A stretch of 48,266 nucleotides of DNA from Peptococcaceae bacterium (GTDB lineage Bacteria; Bacillota; Peptococcia; DRI-13; PHAD01): positions 1 to 48,266 of the forward strand of contig JANLFJ010000022.1 of assembly GCA_024655825.1 (NCBI GenBank). Reading direction: 5' to 3'. Both the position numbers and the translations under genes were made by a program. Of the stretch, positions 8,299 to 16,588 are shown in pieces. The notes beneath the pieces are model-generated. The model was not told the DNA's origin, made no database searches, and worked only from the letters and a program-made list of their open reading frames with translations. Within the stretch, counting starts at the first letter, position 1; the number at the start of each line of letters is the position of its first letter.

Positions 8299-8649
8299 CT
8301 ATTTCTGCTGGTCAACTTTGGGCAACTCAAGCTCAACGGCTTCGGCCAATATTTTCTGAATATCGGCCATAACCTGGGCCAGCCTGAATTCGGCCTGAAG
8401 AAACTCCCGCACGCTGGGGTGATATGACAGCAGCTCGCCCATCTTCTCATACTCCTGCATTTTCTCAGGAGGTATTTCCTTGCCCATCACCTGCATGGTC
8501 TGTATCTCCAGCTGCTTCATGTGAAAATCCTGCAGTATTTTAATGTTCTCAGGATTCTGGCTGACTTTTTCTTTTGCCTCCTTGAACTGCCTGTATTCCG
8601 GGCTAAACTTGATCGCCCTCGCCAGTTCGTGGGCCTTGTCATAAATCAT
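8299..8649 (-). CDS. YlbF/YmcA-family protein
   Basis: A 116-residue helical protein of the YlbF family (PF06133). In Bacillus subtilis, YlbF, YmcA and YaaT form a complex affecting RNase Y, biofilm formation, competence and sporulation. The ATG at 8649 is chosen because GGGGGAGAAGG lies directly before it; the longer frame to 8751 overlaps the upstream gene. Seen in the sequence are the family's N-terminal helix (AHELARAIKFSPEYRQFKEA) and the internal PENIKILQDFHMKQLEIQ. Confidence 0.82.
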   Translation of the reverse strand: MIYDKAHELARAIKFSPEYRQFKEAKEKVSQNPENIKILQDFHMKQLEIQTMQVMGKEIPPEKMQEYEKMGELLSYHPSVREFLQAEFRLAQVMADIQKILAEAVELELPKVDQQK

Positions 8650-8710
8650 CCTTCTCCCCCCTGTTTTTTTGCTGCTGTGCCGGTATAAGGGTCTTGCCCG
8701 ATATTTGCAT

Positions 8711-9739
8711 TTAACCGATATGTTCCCAGAGCTTTTCCACTCCATCATCAACTACATTCAACACAGGAACGCCGCAACCTGCCGACAGCTCGCTCTTTAG
8801 CTCATCCTTATCCACGTAGGCCGGCTCATAATCACGAGAAACGAAACGATACCTTGGATAAAAGGGATTAACGGTTACGGCAATCAACTTTATTCTTTTC
8901 CTTACAAAAATATGGATATCTTTGCTCTTTAATTCGTCCAGCATCCGGCATACATTCTGCGGATTCCCGGCCACCATTACTTTAATGGGATCAGGCAGGA
9001 CCAGGGCTTTACCTGCCAGCTCGTCCCTTCCCCGCTCCGCGATCATTTGAAAACAGTTTTCGCTGATTACGCCATCTACAAAAACCGCTTCATCTCCCGG
9101 GGCAACCTTTCTCAGGAGTTCGGCCACCGTTGCTTCGGTCAAGAGCGATGAGGTTTTAACCTCCGGCACGCCTGGCCTCTGCCAGAAAGGCAGGCTCAAT
9201 ATTTTCGCCAGGGAACGAGTCTCGCCGGCCAGTTCCTGAATATTGGAAGTCCTGGCCGCTCCCGTGGCCAGTATTAACCCGTCCGTTTCCACCATCGGGG
9301 CCATTCTATTGAGAGCGCCGTCTACCAGGATCAACCGGCAGCCGTGCTCACTAAGAGTCTCGTTGACCATTTTCAACTCCGAACCCTTAATTGGTCCAGC
9401 AAGCACAACCTGGCCCGGTTCTATTACGCGGCCGATGATGACCCTGCCCAGGGCGGTGCGCACCTTGGTCAAGGTCATAACCTCAATACCGGCCGACCCG
9501 GCCTGCAGGCAGCGTTCAGCAGTAGCAATAATCGTGTCTCTTTCGCAGCGGATACGCGGTTTGGGCAAGCCTGTCACGTTGTCCACCGCCTCGCCGTCGT
9601 ATCCAATTCCTGTCAAACCAAGTTTTACTCTTTCCTGGTAAACCCTATCCATCAAAGCGGTCATGGTTGTTGTCTTCCCTGTGTTTTTGGCGGTTCCCGC
9701 TATCCCAATAATTTTTTTCAACAGCTCCCTGCTTTTCAT
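8711..9739 (-). CDS. P-loop protein with dethiobiotin-synthetase-like GTxxxxGKT motif
   Basis: A 342-residue protein with GTAKNTGKT at residues 15-23. The spacing matches the deviant P-loop of dethiobiotin synthetase and CobQ/CbiA-type enzymes rather than the classical Walker A. A strand LILVDGALNRM near residue 135-145 could carry the second metal-binding acid. It has faint similarity in my memory to reactivase subunits associated with B12-dependent aminomutases (KamB-like), but no aminomutase is present and I would not assign that. It lies 61 bases upstream of ylbF. Confidence 0.55.
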   Translation of the reverse strand: MKSRELLKKIIGIAGTAKNTGKTTTMTALMDRVYQERVKLGLTGIGYDGEAVDNVTGLPKPRIRCERDTIIATAERCLQAGSAGIEVMTLTKVRTALGRVIIGRVIEPGQVVLAGPIKGSELKMVNETLSEHGCRLILVDGALNRMAPMVETDGLILATGAARTSNIQELAGETRSLAKILSLPFWQRPGVPEVKTSSLLTEATVAELLRKVAPGDEAVFVDGVISENCFQMIAERGRDELAGKALVLPDPIKVMVAGNPQNVCRMLDELKSKDIHIFVRKRIKLIAVTVNPFYPRYRFVSRDYEPAYVDKDELKSELSAGCGVPVLNVVDDGVEKLWEHIG

Positions 9740-9769
9740 ATCATAAATCTTCCTATATTTCCCAGGTAA

Positions 9770-10627
9770 TTATTTTTTTGGTTTTTCGTTAGTTGGGGCT
9801 TCATACGGCAAAGGAATATACTGTACGGACGGCCTGCGTCCGGACGGCTGCGGATAAAGCTCCATCAGGTGATATACTTCTTCCGGCAGCCCGACTTTTA
9901 CCGGTATCCCCATTTTCTTTAACTCGTCAACTTTTATGGGATAGTCATGGGTCCATAAACCCTCACTGAAAATGCGGCCTATTTCACGCGACTTTTCTTC
10001 CGGCATCTCGTCCACCAGTAAATTGTAAATCGTATTTTCCATCTGGTGGATCGCTTTTTGGCTTATATCGGCCAGGATTAAAGTGGTATCATCTATATCG
10101 TTTATGTCTTTTTCTTTTGTAACCCTAAGTATCGACGCAGCCGGGTACTGACCAATCTGCGGGTCGACCGGGCCCAGGACCGCATTTTCATCCATCAGGA
10201 TTTCATCCGCGGAAAGAGCCAGCAGCGTCCCTCCCGACATGGCATAATGAGGTACCATCACTGTAACCCTGGCCGGGTGCCTCTGCAAGGCGTAGGCAAT
10301 CTGTTCGGAAGCAAGGACCAACCCCCCCGGGGTATGGAGAATGATGTCTATGGGCATGTTTTCGGGAGTAAGGCGAATGGCCCTCAGGATATGTTCGGAA
10401 TCTTCGATGTTGATGTACCGGCTGAAAGCAAAACCTAAAAAGCTCAATGACTCCTGGCGGTGAATCATGGTAATTACCCGTGACCCACGCTTTCTCTCAA
10501 TTGACCGCATCAGCCTGATTCTTTCCATTTCGAGCCGGTGTTGCTTAAGCATGGGCATAAGCGAGGTGATTATTAAAAATAAAAAAAGGAAAAATCCCCA
10601 GTCCACGGCAAACACCCTTTTCTTCAT
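9770..10627 (-). CDS. Membrane-anchored ClpP-fold serine protease (SDH/SppA-like family)
   Basis: A 285-residue protein with one N-terminal transmembrane helix (FFLFLFLIITSLMPML, about residues 12-28) and a ClpP-fold domain. The family motifs are HTPGGLVLASEQIA and HYAMSGGTLLALSADEILM, which supplies the nucleophile Ser, then VLGPVDPQ. The family is annotated as SDH-type Clp-fold serine proteinases (PF01972) and resembles signal-peptide peptidase A. The substrate is not known. It is encoded 19 bases after a metallopeptidase gene. Confidence 0.83.
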   Translation of the reverse strand: MKKRVFAVDWGFFLFLFLIITSLMPMLKQHRLEMERIRLMRSIERKRGSRVITMIHRQESLSFLGFAFSRYINIEDSEHILRAIRLTPENMPIDIILHTPGGLVLASEQIAYALQRHPARVTVMVPHYAMSGGTLLALSADEILMDENAVLGPVDPQIGQYPAASILRVTKEKDINDIDDTTLILADISQKAIHQMENTIYNLLVDEMPEEKSREIGRIFSEGLWTHDYPIKVDELKKMGIPVKVGLPEEVYHLMELYPQPSGRRPSVQYIPLPYEAPTNEKPKK

Positions 10628-10646
10628 TTAATTAATCAATGTTTTG

Positions 10647-11171
10647 TTACTGCAGACCAAAAGCTTTCAGTTTCTTCCGGCAGTCCTGGTAGTTCGGGCA
10701 GGCTTTATTGACCAGCTGCCAAAACCGGTTGTTGTGCGAAGGCTCTTCAAGATGGCAGATCTCATGCGTCACCACATACCACAACAAGTCCAGCGGGGCG
10801 CCCACCAAACGGTGGGAAATATAAATCTGTCCTGTTTTGCGGCTGCATGTTCCCCATGTGCTGTGCTGCCGGTGAAAAGCGGCATTATCCAGGGGGAAGT
10901 TATAGTAAGCGCGGTTAATCGTTTGGGCCAAGTGCCATAAATCTTCGTCCGAACGGACCACGCCCTCCCGGTCCTCGAACCGGTAGTTCCGGGCCCAGGT
11001 CATCTTGTCGATCAGTTTATGGGTCAGCTTTTCTATGTGTTTCTCCCGTTCTTTCTGTTCAAGGCGGCTGGAGATCGCTAGATGGATCACTCCATCAATA
11101 ACCTTGCCGGAAGAATTTTTTTTATTCTTGTATTCGACAATTACTCTTGGTTTATTCTCGAAATCATTCAT
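10647..11171 (-). CDS. YgjP-type (DUF45, WLM clan) metallopeptidase
   Basis: A 174-residue protein with the zinc motif VVTHEICHLEEPSHNNRFW, in which HExxH supplies two His and the Glu, and the following His is a third ligand. The central WGTCSRKTGQIYISHRLV is characteristic of the YgjP/DUF45 family. Length is somewhat shorter than typical members (about 230 aa). No export signal is visible. Its ATG overlaps the acetyltransferase stop codon by one base, indicating translational coupling. Confidence 0.83.
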   Translation of the reverse strand: MNDFENKPRVIVEYKNKKNSSGKVIDGVIHLAISSRLEQKEREKHIEKLTHKLIDKMTWARNYRFEDREGVVRSDEDLWHLAQTINRAYYNFPLDNAAFHRQHSTWGTCSRKTGQIYISHRLVGAPLDLLWYVVTHEICHLEEPSHNNRFWQLVNKACPNYQDCRKKLKAFGLQ

Positions 11172-11773
11172 TAAAAATCATCCCTTATTCTATCAACATC
11201 CGAGTATTTTTTCTTCCACTTGGGAACGATGGGCAGTGTTTCATACTCCTCCTTCAACAGTCCCAATATCCACAGGTCGACGTATTTTCCTTCCACAAAA
11301 GCCTGTTTGCGCATTTTACCCTCCGGGATGAATCCGAAACTGACAGCGCTTTTGCGACCCAATTCATGATTGTCGTAAATACGCAGGTAAGCCTTTTCCA
11401 GCCCAAGTTCGTAGAAAACGATGTCCAAAAGCACAATGAGGATATCAACCCCGTACCCGGCAAGCCGCATATCCCTTTCACCTATACCCAGGACCACTTC
11501 GGCGTTGCCGTTCTGGCGGTCGATACGCCTCAAACAGGCCAAACCAATAGGACGCTGGTCAATTTTTCGTAAAACGAGATAAACGACTTTTTTTGTTTTC
11601 GGGTCGCCGATATCCACCCTGGTCATCTCAATTTCCCTGCGAATGGAATCCAAATCTACGCTTTCGTACTCATCGTAGGCCATGCGGAACTCCTTATCGA
11701 CATACCATCTTTGCAAAATCTCCGCATCAGAGGCTTTCAGCTGGCGTAAAACTATTTTTCTGCCTTTCCACAC
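11171..11773 (-). CDS. GNAT-family N-acetyltransferase (RimJ/RimL type)
   Basis: About 200 residues. The GNAT core is visible as LRQLKASDAEILQRWYVD at the N-terminus, RPIGLACLRRID and EVVLGIGERDMRLAGYGVD (the acetyl-CoA binding segment), and LEKAYLRIYDNHELGRKSAVSFGF. This is the RimJ/RimL branch, acting on protein N-termini or small amines; the acceptor is unknown. A GTG at 11773 is preferred because a GAGGTGG ribosome site precedes it by 6 bases; a GTG at 11779 is too close to it. It is the first gene of the long minus-strand run and has its own promoter. Confidence 0.8.
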   Translation of the reverse strand: MWKGRKIVLRQLKASDAEILQRWYVDKEFRMAYDEYESVDLDSIRREIEMTRVDIGDPKTKKVVYLVLRKIDQRPIGLACLRRIDRQNGNAEVVLGIGERDMRLAGYGVDILIVLLDIVFYELGLEKAYLRIYDNHELGRKSAVSFGFIPEGKMRKQAFVEGKYVDLWILGLLKEEYETLPIVPKWKKKYSDVDRIRDDF

Positions 11774-11796
11774 GCACACCCACCTCGCAGGAGCGT

Positions 11797-11825
11797 TTTA
11801 TAGTTTTATAGTAATAATTCCACAA
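11797..11825 (-). promoter_or_regulatory. Promoter of the acetyltransferase-led unit
   Basis: On the minus strand TTGTGG (11825-11820), a 17-base spacer and TATAAA (11802-11797). It stands in the gap after the DUF1015 gene and probably drives the long run that follows. Confidence 0.5.
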
Positions 11826-11914
11826 ACTGCACTGTTTTTCCTTTCCGACCATTGTCCTATCCTCAATATTTTACGGTTGATATGATCGTTTCGCCCGGAT
11901 AATTCAGGACAATC

Positions 11915-13075
11915 TCAGGTAATCCGATGCTTGTAGATAAAGATTCCCGAAAGTATTTTGGGAACAAAAAACGTTGACTTCTCCGGCATAACAATGCTTG
12001 AGTCGTTTATACCGGCATCGGCCACCGCCATCAATTCTTCAATGGAAACGGGATGCAGGGCCACAGCGATATCGTACTTGCCTGCATTTACAGTTTCCAC
12101 CATCCTGTCCATTTCATACTCAGGGAAATAATCAAAGCGCCGTGGATCCCTGATCATCTCGCGGGTTAGGCCCAGCAGAGGGTAAAGTTCGTTTTCCAGG
12201 ATGCTGCAGTCCAGCCTGCCGACGACATCATCCGGTATATGCCTGGCCTTGATGAGATAACTGCCCTTTTTCGTATACACGGCGAAATGATGCTTGGGCG
12301 GCGTGGCAAAGACCCGGAGCTCAGACAGCTTCAGTCTTTCTTTTATCTCGTCAAATTTTACCGTTCCCTTGATAACCCGGTTATAGGCCTGGATTTCCAC
12401 CTGCCCGGCCTCGCAAATGTAAGCAAGACAGTGAGTCTGCCTGTTTAAAAGGGAGGCATGATACCTGTGGTGTCCATCGGCAATATACAGGGGATTCCCT
12501 TTAATCAGCGCTTTCAGCTGCTGGCTTTCCCTGCTGTCCTCTGTCAAACGATAGATACGGTTGGCAATCCCGTGGAGCTCGGAGGCCCCCTCAAAATCGG
12601 AAATAAATTGGTATTCCGGCTGGTTTAAATCTTTCACCCTTTCCAGTATTTTTCCAACCGGTGCCTTGGTTAAGAGAAAAACCGGTTCAAAGGTGTACCC
12701 GGTTTTAGCGCGCAGTTCTAGCCTGCCCCGGACCTTGTCATCAAAAGTTCTTTCATGCCTGATGATCTCGCCTTCGGCATAATCGTACACCCTGACCGCC
12801 GCCAGAACCCCTGTTCTCGTTCGCCCGGCGAACGACTGTTCGTACACATAAAAACACGGGACCTTGTCTTCTTGCAGGACCCCTTCTTTTATCAGCCTGT
12901 TGAGCACTCCAAGCGGGTCCTGTCCCAGCGTAATATGCGACAGTGCGTTCCTGTTCGCGTTCAACACCATTTCCAGCTTGCTGCCCGCTTTGATCACATC
13001 ATAAGGTGGACAGGTGACACTTTTTATGCTTTCCTTCCCGGGTCTGAGCCCGGTCAAACCTTCTATCTCGGCCAT
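11915..13075 (-). CDS. DUF1015 family protein, possible free-serine kinase
   Basis: A 386-residue protein covering most of the DUF1015 family (PF06245): PPYDVI near the start, NANRNALSHIT, YVYEQSF, RHERTF and the signature YIADGHHRYHASL around residue 195-207. Family members are often encoded with serine-biosynthesis genes in Clostridia, and the fold relates to ParB/sulfiredoxin-type kinases that phosphorylate free serine. Here it is divergent from cysE-cysK, which use serine for cysteine synthesis. A role in serine or O-phosphoserine metabolism is therefore an inference from context. GGGAGGGG precedes the ATG. Confidence 0.75.
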   Translation of the reverse strand: MAEIEGLTGLRPGKESIKSVTCPPYDVIKAGSKLEMVLNANRNALSHITLGQDPLGVLNRLIKEGVLQEDKVPCFYVYEQSFAGRTRTGVLAAVRVYDYAEGEIIRHERTFDDKVRGRLELRAKTGYTFEPVFLLTKAPVGKILERVKDLNQPEYQFISDFEGASELHGIANRIYRLTEDSRESQQLKALIKGNPLYIADGHHRYHASLLNRQTHCLAYICEAGQVEIQAYNRVIKGTVKFDEIKERLKLSELRVFATPPKHHFAVYTKKGSYLIKARHIPDDVVGRLDCSILENELYPLLGLTREMIRDPRRFDYFPEYEMDRMVETVNAGKYDIAVALHPVSIEELMAVADAGINDSSIVMPEKSTFFVPKILSGIFIYKHRIT

Positions 13076-13202
13076 TCTTCATTGACCCCTCCCGGCGGCA
13101 GCTTCGGTAAATAATCTCATGCACGTTCTACTTTACTATGACCAGCTAAAAAAGAAAAGTACCAAAATGGAGTATTTAAACCACGAATAAGATTTAGTTC
13201 GC

Positions 13203-13238
13203 CGCCTGCTTGTCTGTACACGCCTGCTTGTCTGTACT
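13203..13238. repeat. Tandem 18-bp direct repeat next to the cysE promoter
   Basis: Two adjacent copies of CGCCTGCTTGTCTGTAC plus A or T (13203-13220 and 13221-13238), 17 of 18 identical. The second copy ends one base before the -35 box, the position expected for an activator or repressor of cysE. Confidence 0.6.
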
Positions 13239-13239
13239 A

Positions 13240-13268
13240 TTGAAAACACTTTCCGGCTGTTGTATACT
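13240..13268 (+). promoter_or_regulatory. Promoter of cysE-cysK
   Basis: TTGAAA (13240-13245), 17-base spacer, TATACT (13263-13268). Predicted start near 13275, giving a leader of about 79 nt. Confidence 0.7.
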
Positions 13269-13282
13269 TCTCATAATCACAC

Positions 13283-13325
13283 GCCTTCTCCAGGCCAGCA
13301 TTTTTTCTTCATTGAAGAGAAGGGC
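13283..13325 (+). promoter_or_regulatory. cysE leader with alternative hairpins
   Basis: GCCTTCTC (13283-13290) can pair with GAGAAGGGC (13317-13325, one bulge). Alternatively a short GCCT/AGGC hairpin followed by CAGCA and six T residues could form upstream. This might be an attenuator, but it is far too short for a T-box and the evidence is weak. Confidence 0.3.
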
Positions 13326-13353
13326 TTATGTATACCAGGAGGTGCAATGGCGA

Positions 13354-14031
13354 ATGAGCATTTTAGAAACAATTAAACAAGACATCCAGGCGGTTTTTGA
13401 GCGGGACCCGGCAGTCAAGAACGTCCTGGAAGTTATACTGTGTTATCCTGGTTTTCATGCGGTCAATCTCCACCGGGTGGCCCACTGGTTCTACAACAAA
13501 AAATGGTACGTCACCGCTCGCTTCCTGTCCCAGCTTAATCGCTTTTTGACCCAAATCGAAATCCATCCCGGAGCGAAAATCGGCAAAGGGCTGTTCATAG
13601 ACCACGGGTGTGGTGTAGTCATCGGGGAAACCGCGGAAATCGGAGACAATGTAACCCTTTACCAGGGAGTTACCCTGGGCGGAACTGGAAAAGAAAAAGG
13701 GAAACGCCATCCAACCATTGGGAACAACGTGGTAATCAGCACCGGAGCCAAGGTCCTGGGTTCTTTTAAAGTAGGCGACAATTCAAAAATCGGTGCGGGT
13801 TCTGTTGTCCTGAGCGAGGTTCCGCCCAACAGCACAGTGGTGGGTATTCCCGGACGAGTTGTTCCTAAAAGCGTCCCCGGTATGGAAAGCGAAGAGAAAA
13901 AGCATCCGGCCGTCGACCTGGAACACAATAAACTGCCCGACCCTGACCGGGAAATGTTCCAGTCCCTGCTCAACCGTATTCAGGAACTGGAAATGAGACT
14001 TAAAAAACTGGAAAAGGCTGAGAAAGCCTAA
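13354..14031 (+). CDS. cysE: Serine O-acetyltransferase
   Basis: Acetylates L-serine with acetyl-CoA, the first step of cysteine synthesis. The 225-residue protein has the helical N-terminal part and a left-handed beta helix of hexapeptide repeats ([40 protein letters not shown]). [15 protein letters not shown] is the loop typical of CysE, and the His of DHG is the catalytic-type residue. The ATG at 13354 is preceded by AGGAGGTG at 9 bases; upstream in-frame codons lie in the leader. The C-terminus is a charged helix ([21 protein letters not shown]) longer than in many CysE proteins. cysK follows by 36 bases. Confidence 0.93.
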   Translation: MSILETIKQDIQAVFERDPAVKNVLEVILCYPGFHAVNLHRVAHWFYNKKWYVTARFLSQLNRFLTQIEIHPGAKIGKGLFIDHGCGVVIGETAEIGDNVTLYQGVTLGGTGKEKGKRHPTIGNNVVISTGAKVLGSFKVGDNSKIGAGSVVLSEVPPNSTVVGIPGRVVPKSVPGMESEEKKHPAVDLEHNKLPDPDREMFQSLLNRIQELEMRLKKLEKAEKA

Positions 14032-14067
14032 AAAACCAGTATTAACCGGATATAAAAAGGAGAACCA

Positions 14068-15003
14068 ATGATGAGAATAGCTAAAACCTTAACCGACCTG
14101 ATCGGCAATACCCCTATGCTTGAGCTGAGCAAATACAGCAGGAGCGCAGGCTTAAACGCAAGGCTCGTCGCCAAGTTGGAATACTTCAACCCTGCGGGAA
14201 GCATTAAAGACAGAACCGCTTATGCCATGCTCAGAGCAGCCGAAGATAACGGAAAATTAAAAAAAGACCCGGTAATCATCGAGCCCACCAGCGGCAATAC
14301 CGGCATCGCCCTGGCTTTTGCCGCTGCTGCCAGGGGCTACAGATTGATCCTCACCATGCCCGACACCATGAGCCTTGAACGAAGGAAACTGTTAAAAGCC
14401 CTGGGCGCAGAGCTTGTTCTTACACCGGGTTCTGAAGGAATGCCGGGCGCGATCAGGAAAGCGGAAGAACTGGGTGCCCAAATTGCCAACTCCTTTATCC
14501 CGCAGCAGTTTAAAAATCCCGCCAACCCGGAAATACACCGCAACACTACCGCCGAAGAAATATGGAGAGACACGGAGGGCCAGGTGGACATCATCGTTTG
14601 CGGCGTTGGAACCGGCGGTACAATTACAGGAATCGGCGAGGTTATCAAGCAGCGAAACACGAAGTGCCAGGTAGTGGGAGTCGAACCTTTCGATTCGCCT
14701 GTGCTTTCCGGTGGGAAACCGGGACCTCATAACATACAAGGAATCGGAGCTGGAATGATCCCGGATGTCTTAAAACTGGAAATAATTGATGAAATATTCA
14801 AAGTCAAGGATGAAGAAGCCTTTTCAACAGTGAGGAAGTTAGCCCGCACTGAAGGGCTGCTTGTGGGAATATCATCAGGGGCCGCAGTCTATGCCGCAAC
14901 CCAGATCGGCAAGAGACCCGAAAATATGGGTAAAACAATCGTGGTTATCCTGCCTGACTCAGGCGAGCGCTATCTTTCCACCGCCCTCTTTCAGGAAACA
15001 TGA
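14068..15003 (+). CDS. cysK: Cysteine synthase (O-acetylserine sulfhydrylase)
   Basis: Converts O-acetylserine and sulfide to cysteine with PLP. The 311-residue protein has [10 protein letters not shown] at the N-terminus, [11 protein letters not shown] with the PLP-binding lysine, [12 protein letters not shown] (substrate loop), GTGGTITG (phosphate-binding glycine loop) and [11 protein letters not shown]. The length is normal. AAGGAG precedes the start. With cysE it makes a complete serine-to-cysteine unit; the two enzymes may form the cysteine synthase complex, although this CysE C-terminus is not the classic short Ile-ending tail. Confidence 0.94.
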   Translation: MMRIAKTLTDLIGNTPMLELSKYSRSAGLNARLVAKLEYFNPAGSIKDRTAYAMLRAAEDNGKLKKDPVIIEPTSGNTGIALAFAAAARGYRLILTMPDTMSLERRKLLKALGAELVLTPGSEGMPGAIRKAEELGAQIANSFIPQQFKNPANPEIHRNTTAEEIWRDTEGQVDIIVCGVGTGGTITGIGEVIKQRNTKCQVVGVEPFDSPVLSGGKPGPHNIQGIGAGMIPDVLKLEIIDEIFKVKDEEAFSTVRKLARTEGLLVGISSGAAVYAATQIGKRPENMGKTIVVILPDSGERYLSTALFQET

Positions 15004-15042
15004 GACAAGCGCATCAACCCAGTGCGAAACGACACATCCTCT

Positions 15043-16086
15043 TCATGGATAAACAACAAGTTCTTTTCCCTTGATCCTTTCCTTATCGACAAGTCCCTCC
15101 TTGCCCCGCGGGATGGTAATTGTGGACGGATCACCGTCGCTGACATAGCGCTCAGCCGGGTTCTTCCTGAAATAATTCAGCCACTTTTCCAATTCCACTG
15201 TGCTGGCCTGGACCCGCGGAAGCCGCAGCGGATCAAATCCCCTGGTCGCCGGACTGACTGCGGGATTGGCCCCCACCTTCAGGACCGCCCGGTGATGGTA
15301 CCGGTACCCCATGTATTCCCCCTGAACAGCCAGCAGAGCGTTTTGGGGCGATATGCCGTGAGGCAGGGCCAGCGAATCGACCTGGTATCCCGGCACCGCT
15401 TGTTCCACAAGCCTGGCCAGGCCGGCCAGTTCTTTCTGCACGCTCTCGTCGGAAAGCTGGTTCAGTTTGGGATGGGTAAGGGTATGGTTGCCGATGTCGA
15501 AACCAAGCTCCACGAGCTCCTGCAGTTTTTCCTTCCAGCACTCTTTTTGGTCAAACGGGTTTTCATTGATATAAAACGTCGCCGTGCAGCCAAAATCCGG
15601 GTGCTTTTCGGCAAAGTCAAGCATTATCCCCACAGCGCACTCCGGATCGATCTCCTTCTTGCCGTTTTCACCCGTCAAATAGCGAAACTGCCCCGCGCTT
15701 GCGTCGTCAAAGGTAATGATTACCGGCGTCCTGCCGGCCGCGACCCTGATGTCGTTTGCCACAAAATCCCCGAGACTGCAGAGCGAATAACCCTCGTTGT
15801 ACAACGTCAAAAGATCGCGCCTGAAGTTCGCTGCCGTTTGCTTCCAGGGCGCTTCCTTTTCCGCGCCGATGACATGGTACATGAGTATCATGACTTTGCC
15901 CGTTTCATCAACCTTGACGGCTGCTGGATCCGCCTTTGGCGGTTCTATGGACGTGTCGCCAGGTTGCGGCTGTTGGCCCGGAAAAGGGTCCGGCTCACCC
16001 GTCTCAACTGCCGGGCGGCATCCCCCTTGCGCCAGGAGTAGCACCAGCACCGCCGCCAGTAAGAAAACTGCTGTTTTTTTTGTCAT
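15043..16086 (-). CDS. Polysaccharide deacetylase lipoprotein (NodB domain)
   Basis: A 347-residue exported protein. The N-terminal hydrophobic helix ends at AQGGC (Cys23), a lipobox, followed by a Pro-rich linker to about residue 60. The NodB domain then has ILMYHVIG, VIITFDDASAG (catalytic Asp and metal-binding Asp), CTATFYIN, and IGNHTLTHPKL (HxxxH metal ligands). This family removes acetyl groups from peptidoglycan or related glycans. AGGGGGGCTT precedes the ATG. It is convergent with cysK, and a TATAAT-like -10 with a poor -35 lies upstream. Confidence 0.88.
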   Translation of the reverse strand: MTKKTAVFLLAAVLVLLLAQGGCRPAVETGEPDPFPGQQPQPGDTSIEPPKADPAAVKVDETGKVMILMYHVIGAEKEAPWKQTAANFRRDLLTLYNEGYSLCSLGDFVANDIRVAAGRTPVIITFDDASAGQFRYLTGENGKKEIDPECAVGIMLDFAEKHPDFGCTATFYINENPFDQKECWKEKLQELVELGFDIGNHTLTHPKLNQLSDESVQKELAGLARLVEQAVPGYQVDSLALPHGISPQNALLAVQGEYMGYRYHHRAVLKVGANPAVSPATRGFDPLRLPRVQASTVELEKWLNYFRKNPAERYVSDGDPSTITIPRGKEGLVDKERIKGKELVVYP

Positions 16087-16221
16087 AAGCCCCCCTGCTA
16101 AAAACCCAAGCTTGTTGTCGCAATTATATTCGACGCCGGTCTTCCCTTTCCTGTTGGAATATTAAAGCAAAACTGTGTCTTGGAAAACCCCGCCTCATAT
16201 ATCCAACGGCACCGGGCAAGG

Positions 16222-16250
16222 TTGTGAAACCGCCTGAATTCTGTTATACT
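16222..16250 (+). promoter_or_regulatory. Promoter of the DUF1858 gene
   Basis: TTGTGA (16222-16227), 17-base spacer, TATACT (16245-16250). An inverted repeat ATACTC-AAG-GAGTAT at 16246-16260 overlaps the -10 and the expected start, so a repressor could act here. Confidence 0.6.
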
Positions 16251-16281
16251 CAAGGAGTATAAAAAGTGAGGGAGGTCCGCC

Positions 16282-16479
16282 ATGAAAATCACTAAAGAAA
16301 TGTCCATATCGGAAATAGTACAGAAGTACCCCCAGTCCATCGATGTCTTTATTAAACACGGCATGGGCTGTCTAGGATGCGCCGCCGCCCGTTTCGAAAA
16401 CCTGGGCCAGGGCGCGATGGCCCACGGTATTGATGTGGACAAACTGATAGCCGACCTTAACGAAGCTGTCCAGGAATGA
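16282..16479 (+). CDS. DUF1858 redox-disulfide domain protein
   Basis: A 65-residue protein made only of the DUF1858 domain (the hybrid-cluster-protein-associated redox disulfide domain): ISEIVQKYPQSIDVFIKHGMGCLGCAA, with CLGC as the redox or metal site. Domains of this family accompany proteins handling nitric oxide, sulfane sulfur or iron-sulfur clusters. GGGAGG precedes the start. A strong terminator follows, so it is mostly a single-gene transcript. The SQR-like gene is next on the same strand. Confidence 0.85.
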   Translation: MKITKEMSISEIVQKYPQSIDVFIKHGMGCLGCAAARFENLGQGAMAHGIDVDKLIADLNEAVQE

Positions 16480-16502
16480 GAAAAGAGTTAATGGTTATCC
16501 TC

Positions 16503-16536
16503 AAAAGCTGCTGAAACTGTTTTCAGCAGCTTTTTT
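16503..16536 (+). terminator. Intrinsic terminator after the DUF1858 gene
   Basis: GCTGCTGAAA (16507-16516) pairs with TTTCAGCAGC (16521-16530) around a CTGT loop, followed by six T; preceding A residues extend the stem. Confidence 0.9.
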
Positions 16537-16588
16537 ACCGGGCGAATAATCCAGGAATAACACTGGGAAAATAAAATGGTGTTGAAAA

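Noticed and set aside
8711-9739. Calling this a KamB-type aminomutase reactivase
   Set aside because: Similarity is a faint recollection only and no aminomutase or B12-mutase gene is nearby.
13269-13353. T-box or SAM riboswitch before cysE
   Set aside because: The leader is only about 79 nt and lacks T-box or SAM core sequences.
15022-16041. Long plus-strand open frame (339 aa)
   Set aside because: It lies opposite the polysaccharide deacetylase, which has a lipobox and NodB motifs; the product has no recognisable motif.
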